5,551 bases of DNA, from NCBI GenBank assembly GCA_946478675.1, contig CAMLEF010000308.1:1-5551 (forward strand), written 5' to 3'. The notes under the pieces are model-generated. The model had not been told where the DNA came from. It did not search any database and was given only the letters and a program-made list of their open reading frames with translations. The DNA is from an uncultured Flavobacteriales bacterium. GTDB taxonomy: Bacteria > Bacteroidota > Bacteroidia > Palsa-965. A program made the position numbers and the translations under genes. Below are positions 1-5,551 of this stretch, one piece after another (the first letter of the stretch is position 1; each line of letters opens with the position of its first letter).

Positions 1-1
1 T

Positions 2-676
2 GATGATGTGCGTCGTTGCGATGATCGCGACGACGGCGTTGCCATCAGCGGCTCGCTTTCCAAAGGAACGATGGACCGCGACGGCGATATCGACTATTTC
101 ATCATCACGGAACCGGGCCGCCTCTGGATCGCGCGTACACTGCTCGTGCTGTTCAAGAAAATTTTCCTGCTGAATTCGCGAAAATATTTCTGCGTGAACT
201 ATTTCGTGGACACCGATCATCTTTCGATTCCCGACCGGAATCTTTTTGTCGCTACGGAGATCGTGCATTTACGCCCGATGAAAAATGCGGACATGCATGA
301 CGCGTTCTTCGAAGCGAATAAATGGACGGAGCTTTTTTACCCGAATCGCAAACGTCCGGCGATGCACGAAATTCCTGCGCTGAGAAATCGTTTTTCGAAA
401 CGAATGCTCGAGAAATTGTTCAGCGGAAATTTCGGCGACTGGCTCGACGAGCGTTTTCTCCGGGTCACACTGAAACGCTGGAAGAAAAAATTCGCCGGCG
501 TACCGGGTATGCATTTCGATGTTGATTTCCGTTCGCGCCGCCACGTTTCCAAACATCATCCGCAGGGATTTCAACGCCGCGTTTCCGCAGAATTGGAAAA
601 ACGGCGCAACGAACTGCTCGATACGCACGGGCTTTCCGTTTCCGTTTTGCGCTGGGAATGGACGAGAGAAGAATAA
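2..676 (+). CDS. Nucleotidyltransferase-fold protein, 5'-truncated by the window edge
   Basis: The reading frame is open from base 2, so the true start lies upstream. A GTG at position 8 is possible but would leave only about 14 residues before the catalytic motif, too few for the fold. Numbering from base 2, Gly17-Ser18, ten residues, then Asp29-Ile-Asp31 followed by Tyr-Phe-Ile-Ile match the polymerase-beta superfamily pattern hG[GS]x9-13Dh[DE]h, where the carboxylates bind the metal that activates a nucleotide triphosphate. Asp70 or Asp72 in the VNYFVDTDH stretch may be the third carboxylate. The C-terminal third is rich in Lys and Arg and shows no further motif. In this family, members transfer NMP to small molecules, proteins or RNA; the substrate here is unknown. 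The stop lies 2 bases before the first radical SAM start, so the two are probably cotranscribed. The fold is fairly sure, the reaction is not. Confidence 0.8.
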   Translation, partial: DDVRRCDDRDDGVAISGSLSKGTMDRDGDIDYFIITEPGRLWIARTLLVLFKKIFLLNSRKYFCVNYFVDTDHLSIPDRNLFVATEIVHLRPMKNADMHDAFFEANKWTELFYPNRKRPAMHEIPALRNRFSKRMLEKLFSGNFGDWLDERFLRVTLKRWKKKFAGVPGMHFDVDFRSRRHVSKHHPQGFQRRVSAELEKRRNELLDTHGLSVSVLRWEWTREE

Positions 677-678
677 CC

Positions 679-2133
679 ATGAAAGTCCTGCTTTCTCATT
701 CGTATTTCATGCCGCTCGATCCCAAGCAATGGGAAGCGGGTCAGCCGTATCCGCCATTGGGGACGATGCTCGCTGCGGCGGTGTTGCGCGAGGCTGGATA
801 TGAAGCGCGTCTCTTCGATTCGCAGTTTTCATCCGTGGCAGAAGATGTTCTCCCGCATCTCGAAACGTTTCGTCCCGACGTGTTCGTCATCTGTGACGAC
901 AGCTTCAACTACCTGACGAAAATGTGCCTCACCAACATGCGCGAAGCGGCGTTCCGCATGCAGGAAATGGCGAAACAGCGCGGCTGCACCGTGATCGTCA
1001 ACAGCAGCGATGCGACGGATCATGCGGCGAAGTATCTGGAGCACGGCGCCGATTTCGTGATCAAAGGGGAAGTGGAGGCGGCGCTGCTGGAGCTGGTGAA
1101 TGCGCTGCGTGATCAGCAACCGGTGACGGCGATTGCGGGATTGGTTTTTTCGCGGGAAGGAAAGACGATCATGAATGCACCGCGACAGGTGATGAAAGCG
1201 CTCGATGAGCTGCCGCTGCCGGCGTGGGACCTCGTCGATATGGAGAAGTATCGTTCCGTTTGGAAATCGCATCACGGATATTTCTCGCTTAACGTTGCGA
1301 CGACGCGCGGCTGCCCGTACAAATGCAACTGGTGCGCCAAGCCGATTTACGGCAACCGTTACAACTCACGATCGCCGGAGCAGGTGGTCGAAGAGCTGGC
1401 GATGCTGAAAGAGAAATTCTGTCCCGATCACATCTGGTTCTGCGATGATATTTTCGGATTGAAGCCGGGTTGGCTGAAACGTTTTGCAGAGTTGGTGGAA
1501 GCGAAAAAACTGCGACTGCGTTACAAGATCCAGTCGCGTGCCGATCTGCTGCTGGAAGAAGATAACATCGATGCGCTCGCACGTTCCGGTTGCAAGACGG
1601 TTTGGATGGGAGCGGAAAGCGGCTCGCAGAAAATTCTCGATGCGATGGACAAAGGAACGAAGGTGGAGCAGATCCGCGAAGCGACGCGTCTGCTGAAGAA
1701 ACGCGGCATCGAAGCGGCGTTCTTCCTTCAGTTCGGTTATCCCGGCGAAACGATCGAAGATATCCGTCTTACGATTGCGCTGTTGAATGAGCTGCTGCCG
1801 GAAGACATCGGTATTTCCGTTTCGTATCCGCTGCCCGGAACGAAGTTTTACGAACGCGTGAAATCCGAATTGAAAGACAAGCAGAACTGGAGCGACTCCG
1901 ACGATCTCGCACTGATGTTCCGCAATACGTATTCGCCCGGTTTCTACCGGCAGCTGCATCGCTACATCCACTGGAATTACCGCAAGCACCAGGGATTGGC
2001 GAGCCTGAAGAAGCTGCTGCGCGGAAAAGCGAAACGTTCCGACGTACGTCGCGCGCTGTTGACGGCATTTTATATTCCTGCGGCAATGGCCGGTCATCGC
2101 CGGCTGAAAAAAACAGAACATGCCTGGAGCTGA
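679..2133 (+). CDS. B12-binding-domain radical SAM protein (first paralogue)
   Basis: This 484-residue protein has the layout of class B (cobalamin-binding) radical SAM enzymes. An N-terminal Rossmann-like domain (about residues 1-140, with the YPPLG motif near the start and a GADFVIKGEVEAAL segment) precedes a radical SAM barrel. Cys212-x3-Cys216-x2-Cys219 in RGCPYKCNWC should bind the 4Fe-4S cluster that cleaves SAM to the 5'-deoxyadenosyl radical. GAESGSQ (about 311-317) and YPGE (354-357) are typical barrel motifs of this group. No DxHxxG cobalamin-ligand motif is visible, as in many members, so any B12 would bind without a protein His ligand. The C-terminal 80 residues are basic. An ATG at 658 is in frame, but 679 is preferred: it gives the MKVLLSHSYF start that aligns with the downstream paralogue, avoids overlapping the preceding gene, and has a purine-rich GAGAGAAG upstream. 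Family members methylate or rearrange unactivated carbons; the substrate is not predictable here. Confidence 0.9.
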   Translation: MKVLLSHSYFMPLDPKQWEAGQPYPPLGTMLAAAVLREAGYEARLFDSQFSSVAEDVLPHLETFRPDVFVICDDSFNYLTKMCLTNMREAAFRMQEMAKQRGCTVIVNSSDATDHAAKYLEHGADFVIKGEVEAALLELVNALRDQQPVTAIAGLVFSREGKTIMNAPRQVMKALDELPLPAWDLVDMEKYRSVWKSHHGYFSLNVATTRGCPYKCNWCAKPIYGNRYNSRSPEQVVEELAMLKEKFCPDHIWFCDDIFGLKPGWLKRFAELVEAKKLRLRYKIQSRADLLLEEDNIDALARSGCKTVWMGAESGSQKILDAMDKGTKVEQIREATRLLKKRGIEAAFFLQFGYPGETIEDIRLTIALLNELLPEDIGISVSYPLPGTKFYERVKSELKDKQNWSDSDDLALMFRNTYSPGFYRQLHRYIHWNYRKHQGLASLKKLLRGKAKRSDVRRALLTAFYIPAAMAGHRRLKKTEHAWS

Positions 2134-2914
2134 GCTGGCCTTCGATCGATATGCGGCGGAATACGATGCGCATTTCACGGCTTCTGCCATCGGCAGGCTG
2201 CAGCGGGAGCGTGTCTGGAAAATGCTGTGTGAAATCGATCCTGCCGTTTTTCCGGAAGTGCTGGAGATCGGCTGCGGCACCGGCGAAGATGCGCGCTGGT
2301 TGGCGAAGCGCGGATTCAAAGTGACGGCGACGGATGCGTCGGAAGGAATGGTGGGCGTCGCGAAAGAAAAATTACAGTGTGAAAAATTAAGTGCTGCTGT
2401 CGTTTGCTGTCGTGCGGAGAAACTCGCGCAGCAATTTTCCGGAAAACAATTCGATTTTATTTTTTCCGATTTCGGTGCGCTGAATTGTTTGTCGCCGGAA
2501 GCGTTTCAGACGTTGAGCAACGATCTCGCCGGGATGCTCCGTCCCGGTGGCAAGCTGGTGCTGGTCATCATGGGCCGCGACTGCCGTTGGGAGCAATGGT
2601 ATTTCCGCAGGAAAGGCGAACTGGAAAAAGCCAATCGCAGGAAACGAAAAGATGGTGTGGAAACCGTCATTGATGGAGAAACATTTTTCACCTGGTATTA
2701 TTCGCCGGAAGAAGTCAGCGCTTTTTTCGCAACGCATTTTGCAGTCGATCGCATTCGACCGGTCGGGTATTTTCTTCCGCCGTCTTATCTCGAAAATTAT
2801 TTCAGCAAACGCCCGCTTCGTTTGAAAATGCTGGCGCTGGCCGAACGTCTGTTTCCGTTTTCATTTCTCGCGGGAAAAGCGGACCACTTTTATATCGAAT
2901 GCACGAAGCGATGA
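2120..2914 (+). CDS. Class I SAM-dependent methyltransferase
   Basis: This 264-residue protein is a Rossmann-fold methyltransferase. SAM-binding motif I is VLEIGCGTGED (Glu49 to Gly55 form the glycine loop). Asp72 at the end of strand 2 (TATDAS) should hold the SAM ribose hydroxyls. FDFIFSDFGALNCL (111-124) is the motif after strand 4, and LRPGGKLVLVIMG (from about 140) precedes strand 5. The N-terminal FDRYAAEYDAHF stretch is the usual lid helix of such enzymes, which supports the ATG at 2120. That start overlaps the preceding radical SAM gene by 14 bases and has only an A-rich stretch upstream, no clear Shine-Dalgarno. The stop overlaps the next start in an ATGA. The C-terminal half (about 150-264) varies in the family and would set the acceptor. 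It probably methylates an O, N or S of the same molecule handled by the flanking radical SAM enzymes (inference). Confidence 0.9.
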   Translation: MPGAELAFDRYAAEYDAHFTASAIGRLQRERVWKMLCEIDPAVFPEVLEIGCGTGEDARWLAKRGFKVTATDASEGMVGVAKEKLQCEKLSAAVVCCRAEKLAQQFSGKQFDFIFSDFGALNCLSPEAFQTLSNDLAGMLRPGGKLVLVIMGRDCRWEQWYFRRKGELEKANRRKRKDGVETVIDGETFFTWYYSPEEVSAFFATHFAVDRIRPVGYFLPPSYLENYFSKRPLRLKMLALAERLFPFSFLAGKADHFYIECTKR

Positions 2915-4296
2915 ACATCCTGCTCACACATGCGTATTTCCTCGACGAGGACGAACGGGAAAAGCGGATTATGAAACCGTACGTTCCGCTGGGCATTCTT
3001 TACGTTTCCGCTTTCCTGGCGCAGCACGGTTTTGCGAATGAAGTTTTCGATTCCACTTTTTCTTCCTTCGAAAAACAAAAGGAAAAAATTCTCCGCGAAA
3101 AGCCCGATGTGCTGGCCGTCTACACGAACCTGATGACGAAGCTGAACGTGCTGCGGCTCGTGCAATTCGTGCGCAGTGAAGCTTCGTTGGCGCACACAAA
3201 AATCCTGCTCGGCGGACCGGAAGTGCGCAATCATGCCGAAGCGTTTTTTCGTCATGGCGTCGATCTTATCGTGATCGGTGAAGGCGAAGAAACGGCGTTT
3301 GAAACGATGCTGGCCCTCCAACAAAACGGTTCGCTGAAAGACGTGAAAGGCCTTGCATGGAAAAACGAACGCGGCGAAATGATCGTCAACGCCGAACGGG
3401 AATTGCTGCGCGCGATCGACACGCTGCCTTTTCCTGCGCGCGGGAAAATCGATCTGCAGCTCTATTTCGATGCGTGGAAACAGGCGCACGGCAGCAGCAC
3501 GATTTCCATGAGTACCATGCGCGGTTGTCCGTACACGTGCAAATGGTGCAGCCGTGCTGTCTACGGCCTCAGCTACCGCCGCAGGAGCCCCGCGCTCGTC
3601 GTGGATGAGATCGAACTGCTGCAGCGCAATTACCGTTTCGATGCCATCTGGTTCGTCGACGATGTCTTTACGATCAGTCACAAATGGCTTCGCGAATTCG
3701 CTGCTGAGATCCGCAAACGCAACGTGAAGGTCCGTTACGAGATCATCACGCGCGCAGATCGCATGAGCGAAGAAGTGATCGACCTGCTTGTGCAGAGCGG
3801 CTGCTTCCGCGTCTGGATCGGCGCCGAAAGCGGCTCACAGAAGATCATCGATGCGATGGATCGTCGTGTCGACGTGAAGCAGGTGCGCGACATGATCCGT
3901 CTCGCGAGAAAAAAAGGCCTGGAAGCCGGTACGTTCATCATGCTCGGTTATCCCGGCGAAACGCGCGACGACATCCGTGAAACGATCCGTCATCTGCAGG
4001 AAGCGTCGCCCGATTATTACACGCTGACGATCGCTTACCCGATCAAAGGCACGGAGCTGTACGCTGAAACAGAAATGAAATTCATCCATCCGCCCGACTG
4101 GGCCGTTTCCACCGATCGCGACATCGATTTCAAACGCACGTACCCGCGGCGCTATTACGATTTTGCGATCCGCTGGGTGAATAACGAAGTCGAGTTTCAA
4201 CGTTCGCGCGAGCGGAAAAAATATTCACGAATGCCGCTGCTGAAATTGAAATCGTTTGCGGCGCGCGGCGGCATGTGGCTGAGCCGGATGTTCTGA
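2911..4296 (+). CDS. B12-binding-domain radical SAM protein (second paralogue)
   Basis: This 461-residue protein has the same architecture as the gene at 679-2133. It has an N-terminal cobalamin-binding-type domain (about 1-140, with YVPLG and GVDLIVIGEGEETAF) and then a radical SAM barrel with Cys206-x3-Cys210-x2-Cys213 in RGCPYTCKWC. The barrel shares GAESGSQKI-DAMD and YPGET with the paralogue, while the first 200 residues and the C-terminus differ more. As in the paralogue, no DxHxxG motif is seen. An in-frame ATG at 2899 exists, but 2911 is chosen because MNILLTHAYF aligns with MKVLLSHSYF of the paralogue and forms a 4-base ATGA overlap with the methyltransferase stop, which suggests termination-reinitiation coupling. 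The C-terminal 45 residues are strongly basic and could touch a membrane or nucleic acid. The two enzymes probably act on the same pathway at different steps. This is the last gene of the operon. Confidence 0.9.
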   Translation: MNILLTHAYFLDEDEREKRIMKPYVPLGILYVSAFLAQHGFANEVFDSTFSSFEKQKEKILREKPDVLAVYTNLMTKLNVLRLVQFVRSEASLAHTKILLGGPEVRNHAEAFFRHGVDLIVIGEGEETAFETMLALQQNGSLKDVKGLAWKNERGEMIVNAERELLRAIDTLPFPARGKIDLQLYFDAWKQAHGSSTISMSTMRGCPYTCKWCSRAVYGLSYRRRSPALVVDEIELLQRNYRFDAIWFVDDVFTISHKWLREFAAEIRKRNVKVRYEIITRADRMSEEVIDLLVQSGCFRVWIGAESGSQKIIDAMDRRVDVKQVRDMIRLARKKGLEAGTFIMLGYPGETRDDIRETIRHLQEASPDYYTLTIAYPIKGTELYAETEMKFIHPPDWAVSTDRDIDFKRTYPRRYYDFAIRWVNNEVEFQRSRERKKYSRMPLLKLKSFAARGGMWLSRMF

Positions 4297-4341
4297 AAAA
4301 AAATCCCCGATGCAACTTTCGCTGCACCGGGGCCGGGGATT
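4296..4341 (-). terminator. Intrinsic terminator of the minus-strand gene at 4361-4579
   Basis: The arms 4302-4309 (AATCCCCG) and 4334-4341 (CGGGGATT) form a perfect 8-bp stem. An alternative stem uses 4305-4309 with 4328-4332, continued by TGCA (4311-4314) pairing with TGCA (4323-4326) around an 8-base loop. The run of eight A at 4296-4303 becomes a U-tract directly after the hairpin on the minus strand, so it is oriented to stop transcription of the small minus-strand gene. In the plus direction the hairpin follows the radical SAM stop at once but has only ATTAAAATGG after it, so termination of the operon there would be weaker. Confidence 0.75.
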
Positions 4342-4360
4342 AAAATGGGCGGGGCTTGTT

Positions 4361-4579
4361 CTACCGCGGATTTACAATTGTTTTCTGTTTAGCCTGTGCA
4401 GGGCGCGAAACTTTCATGTTCGTCGTAGCGCGCGCGTTGGACGGCGGAAGTTTGCGTTTTACCGGCACCGTATTTTTCGGCGTGTGACCGGCTACAGCCT
4501 TTGTCGGACGCGGATCCTGCGCGGAGAGGCTGAGGGCGAAGAGGCCAAAGAAGGCGAGGAGCAAACCGATCTTTTTCAT
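4361..4579 (-). CDS. Small exported Pro/Lys/Arg-rich protein of unknown function
   Basis: I do not recognise this 72-residue protein. It begins MKK, followed by a hydrophobic stretch (residues 4-18) and SLSAQ, a Sec signal peptide with likely signal peptidase I cleavage after Ala20. The mature part (about 52 residues) has 12 Lys or Arg, 8 Pro, one acidic residue near its start and no Cys, so it is probably disordered and cationic. It has no lipobox and no second membrane segment. The reading is supported by the credible signal peptide and by a minus-strand terminator 20 bases after its stop. No Shine-Dalgarno precedes the ATG. It is convergent with the radical SAM operon and divergent from the MFS gene, so it is its own transcription unit. 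It could bind cell-wall or outer-membrane polyanions, or could be a poorly conserved lineage-specific protein. A plus-strand frame covering the same bases lacks such features. Confidence 0.6.
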   Translation of the reverse strand: MKKIGLLLAFFGLFALSLSAQDPRPTKAVAGHTPKNTVPVKRKLPPSNARATTNMKVSRPAQAKQKTIVNPR

Positions 4580-4697
4580 GGTTGAGATTGTTGGTTACCG
4601 GTGTTAAAACAAGGAGCATGCCAAACTCCGGATGTAAGTAGAGCGACAAGATTGTTTTGGGATTCGCCGCGCGTTTGGTGAACTTTGGCTCAGCCGT
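4580..4697. promoter_or_regulatory. Divergent intergenic region with a possible Bacteroidota-type promoter
   Basis: This 118-base region must contain the promoters of both the minus-strand small gene and the plus-strand transporter. On the plus strand, TTTG at 4656-4659 and GAACTTTG at 4680-4687 are 20 bases apart. That resembles the Bacteroidota sigma consensus TTTG-N19-21-TAnnTTTG, with one mismatch in the second box. If real, transcription would start only a few bases before the ATG at 4698, giving a nearly leaderless message. I could not find an equally good pair for the minus-strand gene. Short palindromes ACCGGT (4597-4602) and GCATGC (4616-4621) are present but too short to call operators. 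Confidence 0.3.
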
Positions 4698-5551
4698 ATG
4701 AAACACTGGCTCACCCGCACTGTACTGATCCTTTCCGCCGTCAGCTGCCTCAACGATATGTCGAGCGAGCTGCTGTATCCCGTGTTGCCGCTGTACATGG
4801 CGAGCATCGGTTACGGCGCCGTATGGATCGGCATTCTCGAAGGCGTGGCGGAAGCGGTGGGCGGGCTCACGAAAGGCTGGTTCGGCGAATGGTCGGATCG
4901 CATCGGGCGCCGCAAGCCGTTTGCTGTTGCAGGATACATCATGAGCTCGCTGAGTAAACCATTGATCGCGCTCTTCGCGTGGGCGCCGTGGGTAATGCTC
5001 ATGCGCACGAGCGATCGTCTCGGGAAAGGCGTGCGGACCGGCGCGCGCGATGCGTTGCTGGCGGATGAGTCGCACGAGAAAGCGCGCGGACGTGTGTTCG
5101 GGTTTCATCGCATGGCCGATACGATTGGCGCGGTGGTTGGTCCGCTGGCAGCGTTGTTATGGCTCAACAGTCATCGCGGTGAATCGTATCGTCCCGTATT
5201 TTTTTACGCGCTGGTTCCCGGCGTGCTGAGCATCCTGCTGTTGCTGCTCATTCGCGAGCATCGCAAAGAAGGGAAAGGCGGCAAAGTGCGATCACCGTTT
5301 GCTGCATTCGGCTATTGGAGAAACGCGCGACCGGAATACCGCAAGCTGCTTACGGGCATTTTGATTTTTACGCTCTTCAACAGCTCCGACATGTTTTTGC
5401 TGCTGCTCGTCAAACAGCTCGTAACGCACGATGTGAACGTGGCCGGATTTTCATTGAGCAACGACATGTTCGTGGTGGTGCTGTACGTGCTGTACAACCT
5501 GGTTTACGCCGTATTGTCTTATCCGTTCGGCTGGCTCTCGGATAAGTTTGG
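4698..5551 (+). CDS. MFS transporter, probable efflux type, 3'-truncated by the window edge
   Basis: The ATG at 4698 opens a frame with no stop up to the end of the window, about 284 residues of a protein that in this family is usually near 400. MFS motif A is seen in the loop after TM2 as GEWSDRIGRRK (residues 63-73), and a second copy, GWLSDKFG, sits at the window edge in the equivalent loop of the C-terminal half. DRLGKGVRTGARDALLAD (106-123) is a hallmark of one bacterial MFS subfamily. Gly135-x8-Gly144-x3-Gly148-Pro149 fits motif C, which is typical of proton-coupled antiporters, so efflux is favoured. The N-terminus (MKHWLTRTVLILS...NDMSSELLYPVLPLYM) runs directly into TM1, which supports the start. 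Hydrophobic segments of at least eight helices can be followed. It lies behind its own intergenic region, so it is not in the radical SAM operon. The substrate is unknown; a drug or metabolite exporter is possible. Confidence 0.88.
   Translation, partial: MKHWLTRTVLILSAVSCLNDMSSELLYPVLPLYMASIGYGAVWIGILEGVAEAVGGLTKGWFGEWSDRIGRRKPFAVAGYIMSSLSKPLIALFAWAPWVMLMRTSDRLGKGVRTGARDALLADESHEKARGRVFGFHRMADTIGAVVGPLAALLWLNSHRGESYRPVFFYALVPGVLSILLLLLIREHRKEGKGGKVRSPFAAFGYWRNARPEYRKLLTGILIFTLFNSSDMFLLLLVKQLVTHDVNVAGFSLSNDMFVVVLYVLYNLVYAVLSYPFGWLSDKF

Noticed and set aside
658..678. Upstream in-frame ATG at 658 as start of the first radical SAM gene
   Set aside because: It would add seven residues (MDERRIT) not seen in the paralogue and overlap the preceding gene by 19 bases; the ATG at 679 aligns with the paralogue start and has a purine-rich stretch upstream.
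1366..2319. Long minus-strand open frame (317 codons) antisense to the first radical SAM gene and the methyltransferase start
   Set aside because: It lies opposite genes with strong motifs, its translation is low in recognisable structure and rich in residues expected from reverse-complement codons, and it has no plausible domain.
2360..2480. A/T-rich patches in the methyltransferase gene as a sign of recent transfer or a frameshift site
   Set aside because: The patches are short, the frame stays open through them, and the rest of the gene matches its neighbours in base and codon use.
2899..2910. Upstream in-frame ATG at 2899 as start of the second radical SAM gene
   Set aside because: The extra four residues (MHEA) do not align with the paralogue, and the ATG at 2911 forms the usual 4-base stop-start overlap.
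2890..3681. Minus-strand open frame (263 codons) opposite the second radical SAM gene
   Set aside because: It shadows a gene with clear catalytic motifs, and no motif or start signal supports it.
4310..4585. Plus-strand open frame over the small exported protein gene
   Set aside because: Its start lies inside the terminator hairpin and its translation is Arg-rich with no signal or domain; the minus-strand reading has a proper signal peptide and terminator.
4612..4641. Seven-codon plus-strand mini-ORF (ATG at 4618) preceded by AGGAG, as a leader peptide for the transporter
   Set aside because: The AGGAG is only one base from the ATG, too close to act as a ribosome binding site, and the best promoter guess lies downstream of it.
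4389..5108. Minus-strand open frame (239 codons) across the small exported gene, the intergenic region and the MFS gene
   Set aside because: It conflicts with both the signal-peptide gene and the motif-supported transporter, and shows no domain of its own.

Overview
The window looks like a chromosomal segment of a Bacteroidota bacterium, perhaps near Chitinophagaceae. This is an inference from three observations: a small exported protein whose signal peptide ends in the '...LSLSAQ' pattern common in that phylum, start codons mostly without a clear Shine-Dalgarno sequence, and a possible TTTG / TAnnTTTG-like promoter. Base composition is roughly balanced. No rRNA, tRNA, CRISPR array, insertion sequence or phage gene was seen.

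Positions 1-4296 hold four tightly packed plus-strand genes that read as one operon. They are a 5'-truncated nucleotidyltransferase-fold protein, a cobalamin-binding-type radical SAM enzyme, a class I SAM-dependent methyltransferase, and a second radical SAM enzyme that is a clear paralogue of the first. The junctions are a 2-base gap, a 14-base overlap and a 4-base ATGA overlap, which implies cotranscription and probably translational coupling. The set resembles a small biosynthetic or modification cassette: two radical enzymes for difficult C-H chemistry, a polar methyltransferase, and a nucleotidyl-transfer enzyme. The substrate cannot be read from the sequence, and the operon may continue upstream of the window.

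Positions 4296-4341 form a GC-rich hairpin whose U-tract lies on the minus strand. It ends a convergent minus-strand gene (4361-4579) that encodes a 72-residue, signal-peptide-bearing, Pro/Lys/Arg-rich protein of unknown function.

Positions 4580-4697 form a 118-base divergent intergenic region. A plus-strand MFS transporter gene starts at 4698 and runs off the window after about 284 codons. It carries MFS motif A and an antiporter-type motif C, so efflux is more likely than uptake. Whether the transporter and small exported protein are functionally tied to the radical SAM operon is not shown by the sequence.
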